Below are positions 57,515-64,000 of a DNA stretch of 64,000 bases, piece after piece. The notes beneath the pieces were generated by a model. The model was given only the letters and a program-made list of their open reading frames with translations, ran no database searches and was not told the origin of the DNA. Position numbers and translations under genes: made by a program. This DNA comes from Icerya purchasi. Lineage: Eukaryota > Arthropoda > Insecta > Hemiptera > Monophlebidae. Each line of letters starts with the position of its first letter. The first letter of the stretch is position 1. Location: positions 33,367,183 through 33,431,182 of the forward strand of contig CM077116.1 in NCBI GenBank assembly GCA_039619475.1, in the 5' to 3' direction.

Positions 57515-60226
57515 CTTAAAATTTATAAAATCGATTACTCAAAATTCATCTATTAAAGAAACTTGGAGAAAAATAAAAATCCTAAAGGGCTCATACATCC
57601 CCCACACCATAAATTTTTTAACAGTCGACAACAAAATTTTAACAGATCAAACTGAAATTACAAATAGTCTAGCCCAACATTTTTCCGATGTATCAGCATC
57701 CTCTAACTACAGCATGTTTTTTCAAAACCATAAGATTCAGAAAGAAAAAATTGAAATAAATTTTAATTCAGATAACTCAGAACCTCACAATGCACTGTTT
57801 TCTATTGATGAGCTTGAAATAGCTCTAAACCATAATATCCGAGACTCTTCACCAGGACCAGATGATATTCACCCTCAAATGATCAAAAAATTACCTCAAT
57901 CAGGTTTAGAAGCCCTTCTTCAGATTTTCAATTCCATTTGGGTCTACGACACTTTCCCCACCAAATGGAGACACGCTATTGTCATTCCCATCTTAAAACC
58001 AAATAAGGACGCCAACCTACCAACTGGTTATCGACCTATTTCTTTAACATGCGTCCCATGCAAAATAATGGAGAAAATGGTCAGTACACGACTAATTTGG
58101 TATCTCGAATCGAATAATTACTTAAGCAGTCTCCAAAGCGGTTTTCGAAAAAATCGTTCTACGTTAGATCAATTATTAGACCTCCAACAAGAAATAACAT
58201 CTGCCTTCAAAAACAAGGAAAATCTATACTCCATATTCTTTGACCTCGAAAAAGCTTATGATAAAGCATGGAGATCCAAAATCCTACGTAGACTTCATTC
58301 ATTCGGTATAAAAGGTCATCTAGCATATTTCGTACAGAATTTCCTAAAAGACCGAACTTTCCAAGTGAGACTAAATAACGAATCCTCCAAAATTTTTGGA
58401 ATAGAGAATGGAGTACCCCAAGGTTCCGTTCTCAGCACAATCCTTTTCATAATTCTGATTGACGAAATAACCGAAATAATCTCCTACCCGATATCCTTAC
58501 GACTGTTCGCAGATGATATAAACATAGCCTTACGTTGCAATAGCCCACAAATAGCATATCAACTTCTTCAACCAGCGTTAAACAAACTTCAAATCTGGGC
58601 CGAAGAAAACGGCCTTTCCTTTTCTAGCAGTAAAACACACATAGTTAATTTCAGCCACAAAAGAAAATCCCTAACAGAACCAACTCTCACTTTCTATAAT
58701 AAACCTCTTCAGTATAAAACCTCAACAAAGTTTCTAGGCCTAACTTTTGATCAAAAACTTACGTGGATTCCACATATTAAAGAAACGAAAGCCGAAATTC
58801 TCCGATCCTTGAATTTATTAAAAATAATTAGAAACCCTCGACACAACCCATCTCGATCCCTCCTGCTACTATTCTATCGGGCCCTAATTCGATCAAAAAT
58901 CGAATACGGAGCACCCATATACTGTTCTGCAAAACAATCAGCTCTCTCCAGCCTAGACATTGTTAATAACGCAGCGATTCGACTATGCATAGGAGCTCTT
59001 TCATCTTCGCCTAATCTTAGCATTTACTGCGAAGCTGCTGAACTCCCTCCATATTATCGTAGAAAATTACTAACAAACAAGTATCTAGCCAAAACAATGT
59101 CAAACACATCCCATCCAATATCTAAAAGAGTCATAGATTTTTTCTCAATTCCATCAATCTCAGTCCACGAACCAATCACTTCATTCACTGAAATAATCAA
59201 AAGTAATCATATTTTCCCACTACTTCAACAACAAATAAATCAACAATATCAGCCATGGCTTATATCCATTCCTCCAATAAATATCTCGCTTACAGCCTAC
59301 CCAAAACCAGACTACACACCTTTCATAATTAAAAATCACTTCATTGATCAATTATCGAGATACAGTGGCCATATACACTGCTTCACAGACGGCTCAAAAA
59401 GAAAAACACACCACGTAGGATACGCCTTTTCCATAGAGCAATCATCATTTCACTTCTCTCTTCCCTCGTTCTCTTCAAACAACACAGCGGAATTAATGGC
59501 CATTTACCATTGTATATTTCATATCAGCGAAACTTATCAGTCTGGCAAATTTTTAATTATGACCGATTCCTTAAGTTCCTTAGTTTCTTTCCAAAACACT
59601 TCTAAAAACAATCCTCTTATTCAGAAAATACTCAACTTATACAACGTCTTATTCCAATCACAAATAAAAATCAGCTTCATGTATATCCCGAGTCACATCG
59701 GCATCTCCGGTAACGAAAATGTTGATAATCTTGCAAAATCCGCACACCGTTCTTCCCCTCTCCTTCCCTTTATACCACAAGACCTCCAGTCATATATATG
59801 TGTACAAACTCAAAACAAATGGCAATTAGAATGGTCCCAACAACATACCAACAAACTTCATACTTTCAAAAAATCATTCGTCCCTTGGAAACATTTATCA
59901 AGCCTCAATAGGACCGACGAAATTATTATTACTAGAATCCGTATTGGTCACACCAAAATTACCCACGGTCACCTATATCAAGGAATTCGACAAAACCCCA
60001 CTTGTACCTACTGCTCCTCAGATATCATGACAATAAAACACCTTCTTTTCTCCTGCCCTTCCTTCTCTGTCCAAAGATTACAACACAAAATAACCCCTCA
60101 ATCAATATCTGATGACCCAGAACAATTAAATTCATTGATCAATTTTCTCAAAAAAACCCACCTATACTCCCTAATCTAAAACTTATCCGATGGGCGCAAT
60201 AATCCTGGCAATTAAAAGCGTCCCAA

Positions 60227-60258
<32 letters not shown>
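57515..60258 (+). mobile_element. I-like LINE, 5'-truncated recent insertion
   Basis: About 2.74 kb between exact 10-bp target duplications. It starts within ORF2, downstream of where the endonuclease should be. The ORF2 frame is open from 57516, the first codons reading LKFIKSITQNSSIKETWRKI, a normal pre-RT linker. It ends with a 48-bp 3' untranslated stretch and a run of 30 A (60228-60257). A perfect duplication, a long uninterrupted A tail and an unbroken frame together indicate a recent insertion. Lacking its 5' end, promoter, ORF1 and endonuclease, this copy cannot move by itself. Confidence 0.92.
57714..60179 (+). CDS. I-like LINE reverse transcriptase-RNase H (partial ORF2)
   Basis: The 821-residue product would copy element RNA at a nicked target. 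RT motifs are intact: SSPGPDDIHPQMIKKLP (45-61), GYRPISLT (105-112), FFDLEKAYD with Asp177 (175-183), NGVPQGSVLS (232-241), FADD with Asp267/268 (265-268) and FLGLTFD (340-346). The RNase H domain follows with CFTDGSK (Asp559), AELMAI (Glu593), MTDSLSS (Asp618) and IPSHIGISGNENVDNLAK (Asp671). The C-terminus has a finger, C764-x2-C767-x8-H776-x4-C781. RT plus RNase H plus this finger defines the I group. The frame is open upstream to the truncation point at 57516, so the ATG at 57714 is only the first one in frame and no natural start is present. No stop or frameshift was found. Confidence 0.9.
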   Translation: MFFQNHKIQKEKIEINFNSDNSEPHNALFSIDELEIALNHNIRDSSPGPDDIHPQMIKKLPQSGLEALLQIFNSIWVYDTFPTKWRHAIVIPILKPNKDANLPTGYRPISLTCVPCKIMEKMVSTRLIWYLESNNYLSSLQSGFRKNRSTLDQLLDLQQEITSAFKNKENLYSIFFDLEKAYDKAWRSKILRRLHSFGIKGHLAYFVQNFLKDRTFQVRLNNESSKIFGIENGVPQGSVLSTILFIILIDEITEIISYPISLRLFADDINIALRCNSPQIAYQLLQPALNKLQIWAEENGLSFSSSKTHIVNFSHKRKSLTEPTLTFYNKPLQYKTSTKFLGLTFDQKLTWIPHIKETKAEILRSLNLLKIIRNPRHNPSRSLLLLFYRALIRSKIEYGAPIYCSAKQSALSSLDIVNNAAIRLCIGALSSSPNLSIYCEAAELPPYYRRKLLTNKYLAKTMSNTSHPISKRVIDFFSIPSISVHEPITSFTEIIKSNHIFPLLQQQINQQYQPWLISIPPINISLTAYPKPDYTPFIIKNHFIDQLSRYSGHIHCFTDGSKRKTHHVGYAFSIEQSSFHFSLPSFSSNNTAELMAIYHCIFHISETYQSGKFLIMTDSLSSLVSFQNTSKNNPLIQKILNLYNVLFQSQIKISFMYIPSHIGISGNENVDNLAKSAHRSSPLLPFIPQDLQSYICVQTQNKWQLEWSQQHTNKLHTFKKSFVPWKHLSSLNRTDEIIITRIRIGHTKITHGHLYQGIRQNPTCTYCSSDIMTIKHLLFSCPSFSVQRLQHKITPQSISDDPEQLNSLINFLKKTHLYSLI

Positions 60259-60259
<1 letters not shown>

Positions 60260-60268
60260 GCTGTACCC
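60259..60268. repeat. target-site duplication of the I-like LINE, right
   Basis: Exact copy of 57505-57514. Confidence 0.9.
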
Positions 60269-60393
60269 TTCCCAGGCTATGAAAATACGACTCGTTCGAT
60301 AAAGTTTGTCTGTGTTACGTTCGCGTATTTGCTGATAATTATGTTTTCATGTCCATTCTCTATATTTCTCTTTTTCTGTATTAGCTTATCAAC

Positions 60394-60427
<34 letters not shown>
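60394..60427. repeat. (TTA)n microsatellite
   Basis: About eleven TTA trinucleotides without interruption. Confidence 0.9.
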
Positions 60428-60428
<1 letters not shown>

Positions 60429-62058
60429 TTTCTTTCCTTTTACCCCTCTATAGTTAACTTCATCCTCGATTTCTTTAGCCATTATTTTTCTCCCCTTTTG
60501 CTAGACTAGCTAAATTCCGGACGCATCTGAGAAGAGGAGGTTTAACAATTTACGTCGTTTTGCTAAAACTGAATTCAAAAACGCTAAATAAATCCGAATC
60601 ATCTTCAAATCAACCTTCCCCGTCAACTTCCTCCGCTGCTTGATGTTATCTTTTCGCCACTGTGTATACCGTCGATCAAATCGGCACGAATACTGCACGT
60701 TCACATGGTAATTTAATTAACACTGAAAAACCAACAAATTCTAATTCCCCTTTAATGACATTCCCTGACAACTATGGATGGGGTAAATCGTTGTTCTCGT
60801 TGAAAGCTCGGAAAGTAAGAATGTTGCCTGCCCCCAAGATGTTTTATAAGTTAATTGTCTTTCTTCTACTTTCAGATCGGAAAAAAAAAAACCGAAATAA
60901 AACGAACTTGTGCCCCCCGTCAGGCAAATAAATTTATTCCCGCGGAAGAGATACATAAATAGGAGTTAAAAATTCGATCTTTCATTCCATAAATACTGCT
61001 ATTTCGACTTGGCATAATCTGTGTGACATTCCGTCGGATCTTTCTATGACTAACTCCTGACGCATTGCACATCGGAGATTCCGATCTCTAATATTCGTGT
61101 GTTACGGACGAGAAGGATATTATTCTTATTCATGGCATCGAGAATAAATTTCCAGCCTCCATCTTTCCTCTTTACATTTACTTCTACAATTCATATCGCG
61201 TTAAGGTTGAGCTTACGATCTGTAGACCGAAACACAATGCTGCAATTGCCTCCATTTTGCCTCAATTTAGCGCGTCTCGTCGTGTTAAAACCATTTGTTC
61301 CTTATATTATGCTGATGCTAATAATAGTAGCCGAAAAACTCCAAAAGTTCATTTTTCACTTACATTATGTTCGTAGCAATATTCTCCAATTCTACGTCTT
61401 CTAATTCACTTAACAAATGCTACATTAACTTAACGCTTAATGCTAGTACTAAAGGGCACCGCCACAATACTTCAACCATCTTCTATCCACCTATAGTGTT
61501 TCCTTCTGACTTCAACATTAGTGTTTATACTTCTCAATCGCCAATAAGGTATTCCGTAGCGATGCTACTTTTCTCTCTTCTCTCAAACCTCCAACATACT
61601 ATGATATGGCTCTTGGCAAATTTGACATTTCCGATTTCATAGATAATTACCGGCTATATGTCAAGTTCTTCTATCCTAGGTATTAAAGTACTGATATTTC
61701 CCGTCTTTTCATATTCTTATACCGTTTACTCCTCTCTCTGCTTTTTATCCCTAATGTTTCTTTTATGTATACGTGTATACATACTATTATAGGTTATATT
61801 TTGTATGATGGTAATGTGATTCCTTTCTCTATCACAGTTTCAACGCAATTTTTCCCCTAGTGCGTCTCGTCGTTTGTCACCTTCCCAGCTTTCTGCTCCT
61901 AATGAATTTTCTAAACTCTACGCTATCCCTTTTCGCATATTTCAACTTTTTTGTAGAGTTCCTTTGATACTGCTTTCCTTCTTTAACTACATTAGTTAAT
62001 AGTATACCAGGATTCGTTCGCAGCGATTTACTTGACCGATGGGAGCTGGTGTCTTAGG
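60428..62058. other. no gene recognised
   Basis: Pyrimidine-rich on the plus strand in parts. Frames at 61099-61404 and 61367-61642 are rich in Phe, Leu and Ser and show no domain. A decayed LINE is possible, but no motif supports it. Confidence 0.4.
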
Positions 62059-62290
62059 CCTAAAGTAAGTCTCATACCCTTGATAAGATATCATGGATTG
62101 TGGAATTAAGCTTTTCATAACGTACTAAGCCTAATCGTTCTAAGGGGATTAGTGGGGTCAGTTTCTTTCTACTTGGAATCTGCCTTTACTTTCCCAAATT
62201 TCTCTGGTACCCAATTCAATATCAGATTAGGTATAAACCTGGGAGCGATTCGGATCTGGAACGAGACAAGTCTCGAACCCGTGTCCTCTG
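62059..62290 (-). mobile_element. SINE family 1, copy F (near complete)
   Basis: Reversed copy running from AAAGTAAGTCTCATACCCTT to TCTCGAACCCGTGTCCTCTG. On the minus strand the latter gives GGGTTCGAGAC, an intact Pol III B box, the best in the family. The tRNA-like 5' head with the A box is missing or replaced after about 62290. The 69-codon frame over it is not a gene. Confidence 0.87.
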
Positions 62291-63273
62291 GTTTAGTTTA
62301 CAGTCTCATAATAATTTATCCGAGCGGTGGACTTTTTATTTATTCCTGTTTTTTTCTATAAATCTATTCTCAATTGTACTATTCTGTACTGATCATTCTG
62401 CAGAACCAAATGAAGTTGGCAAAGCCCCTTTCTTTTTATTCTTCTTTAAATCTCCCTGAGTCCTTCAAACTTTCTTCCATTTGTTCAGTGATCTGTGCCG
62501 AGTCCAGTACTATCTTGCAGACCCTTCTATCTTTCAGGTCTTCACCTGTTTCTCAGAATATTCTTATACGGTCATATTCTTAAAGCGTGCTGCAGGCTGA
62601 TCTCTTCCTTTTTCGTTTAATTAAAATTGATATCTTACAGATTACTAGGGTCACTTTGGAACCGAAGCAAATGGGTTTGAGTTGAAATATTTTGGCTGGT
62701 TTTCTCATTCACCAATATTACACTTCAGTTTACAACTGCTCATTCCGAACAATTGACTACCAGAGAAATCTGAGAAAGTAAAGGCGGCCAAGAGAAAGGA
62801 ACTGGCCCCCCTACTCTCATTAGTTTTCCGCGGTGGATAGGCTTACATAACTAACAGTAATTAAACAGTACAGTTGGTTTAACGTTTAACTTACACTTTA
62901 GCCGTTGTTTAACGATTCATTGGTCATTTGTAGTTGAACCCTTTTAAATTATGATGCTTACAGCGCAATCTGTTGCTGAAATTAGATGCTGCACCAAAAA
63001 ACGAAAAAAAAAATATAAGACTATTTTTTTTTTATACCATCCGCTTTCCCCTTTCATCAATAATATTCCGTTCACATTTGAGGTCATTCTGATCAATGGT
63101 TTTTTTTTTTGTTTATAGCGTTTTGAAACTCGAACATTAATTATAATCACCTTGTACATAAGATCTATCGCGACAGAAACAAGCCGTTCGGAGTTAGGTG
63201 TATTGACTACTTCAATTAACTACATATAAATTGAGACTTACTGCCACTCTATCCGAACTTACAAATCCGTCCT
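62291..63273. other. no gene recognised apart from a SINE scrap
   Basis: Mixed AT-rich DNA with T runs near 63025 and 63100. It holds the SINE scrap listed separately at 62756-62822. Confidence 0.45.
62756..62822 (+). mobile_element. SINE family 1, copy G (short internal fragment)
   Basis: CTACCAGAGAAATCTGAGAA followed by AGTAAAGGCGG...GAGAAAGGAACTGGCCCC is the middle of the family consensus as seen in copy A near 14200. Neither end of the SINE is present. Confidence 0.75.
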
Positions 63274-63774
63274 TTGATTGATATTATACGGACTTCAACA
63301 GCACATGAAAAAGACTTATTAAATGCAAAAAAAAAATCAATGATCGAAATGAAGGATGCCGCTCAAAACATATGGGAGAACCAATCGAACAAAAAGTTAC
63401 GGCAAATTAAAACTGGAACATTGGGGGAAACATTACACCGTGAAAACAGGCGAGAAGAAATTGTATTAAGCAGAATTCGCATTGGCCACACAAAACTAAC
63501 ATACGGACCCTTACTGCAAAGTGAACCTCCACCGTCATGTATGTTTTGTGGTACTCAAAGTCGGTCCATTGACCATGTCATCTCTGTATGTCAAAAACTC
63601 AACAAGGAGCGTGAGGAAGCTTTCTCAACCGCACACACGATATGAATTACTATAGAAGAGGCGCTTGGTAATGATGAAGCTGCAGTCCAAAATACTTTTA
63701 GATTCTTAATAGCTACAAGTCTATTACGCCAGAAGATACGATTTTCAGTTTACGTATTGAAGAATTATTTGTAA
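63274..63774 (+). pseudogene. I-like LINE ORF2, C-terminal tail with one stop
   Basis: The frame reads HRENRREEIVLSRIRIGHTK, then PPPSCMFCGTQSRSIDHVIS followed by VC. That gives C-x2-C-x8-H-x4-C, the same finger spacing as in the LINE at 57714-60179, where the equivalent reads TDEIIITRIRIGHTKITHG. After a TGA at 63643-63645 the same frame continues ITIEEALGNDEAAVQNTFRF to a stop at 63772-63774, which matches the short helix ending I-type ORF2. So a single nonsense codon separates it from an intact C-terminus. The RNase H part is missing; the piece starts within the linker. It is a 5'-truncated copy from a different, related LINE. No poly-A tail follows. Confidence 0.72.
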
Positions 63775-64000
63775 TTATAGTTTTTTGATTTCTTCAATAT
63801 ATGTAAATTTGTAAAAGATACATAACTTTCCGTTTAAATACTATAAAATTATTTGTAAATATCGTTAGTGTTCGGCAAAAATCGTTAGAAGTAGCCCGAC
63901 TAACATTGAACGTTATCGGCAGGCATTTACATTTCGAGAAGTACATTTATTTTTTTTTTTTTCTTCGCTATAATAATTTTATAAGTGTAATTTTCATGTT
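63775..64000. other. no gene recognised
   Basis: AT-rich sequence to the end of the window, with a T run near 63950. Confidence 0.5.

Overview
The window looks like a stretch of an arthropod nuclear genome, most likely an insect. A hemipteran with a large repeat-rich genome would fit, but the species cannot be fixed from this sequence. The DNA is strongly AT-rich and has no compact operon-like gene order. It is full of A/T runs and (AT)n microsatellites, and nearly everything coding-like in it comes from transposable elements of classes common in insects. I found no convincing host exon, no rRNA gene, no intact tRNA gene and no CRISPR array.

Layout. At 0.2-0.5 kb lies a tRNA-like SINE (family 2), followed by small TE-derived coding scraps: a piggyBac-like cysteine-rich tail at 2.3 kb, an unassigned two-frame coding-like scrap at 3.6-3.9 kb and a decayed LINE RNase H at 7.1-7.6 kb. 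At 9.95-11.27 kb is an apparently intact mariner element with an open D,D34D transposase and matching terminal inverted repeats. A decayed RTE/CFDP2-type LINE endonuclease (minus strand) lies at 12.8-13.8 kb, a SINE of family 1 with a perfect 12-bp target duplication at 14.07-14.34 kb, and a 55-bp minisatellite at 15.19-15.84 kb. Between 18 and 33 kb are more SINEs, a Tc1-like remnant, a Penelope-like GIY-YIG fragment, a small LINE RT fragment and a probable hAT-type non-autonomous element.

The densest region is 34.8-47.9 kb. It holds a decayed Jockey RT (minus strand) and a fragment of a transposase-like gene that I assign to the DUF7869 group (minus strand). Part of that fragment lies inside a block of about 621 bp repeated six times head to tail (36555-40279). 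Then come an R1-like 3' end with an (AAT)n tail (plus strand), a long decayed I-like LINE with endonuclease, RT and RNase H pieces (minus strand), and another internally deleted LINE with a poly-A tail (plus strand). From 50 kb there is a second family-2 SINE, a duplicated ~122-bp segment flanking a family-1 SINE, and at 57.5-60.3 kb a young 5'-truncated I-like LINE. That LINE has an open 821-codon RT-RNase H frame, a 30-bp poly-A tail and a perfect 10-bp target duplication. The window closes with two more SINE pieces and the 3' end of another I-like LINE.

The elements form parasite/host pairs of a kind. LINEs (I, R1, Jockey, RTE-like) supply reverse transcriptase; the SINEs lack it and presumably borrow it; the cut-and-paste DNA elements (mariner, Tc1, hAT, piggyBac) move independently. 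Most copies are dead. The mariner and the 57.5-60.3 kb LINE are the youngest-looking. The feature with least precedent here is the 621-bp tandem array built partly from a transposase-like coding fragment.
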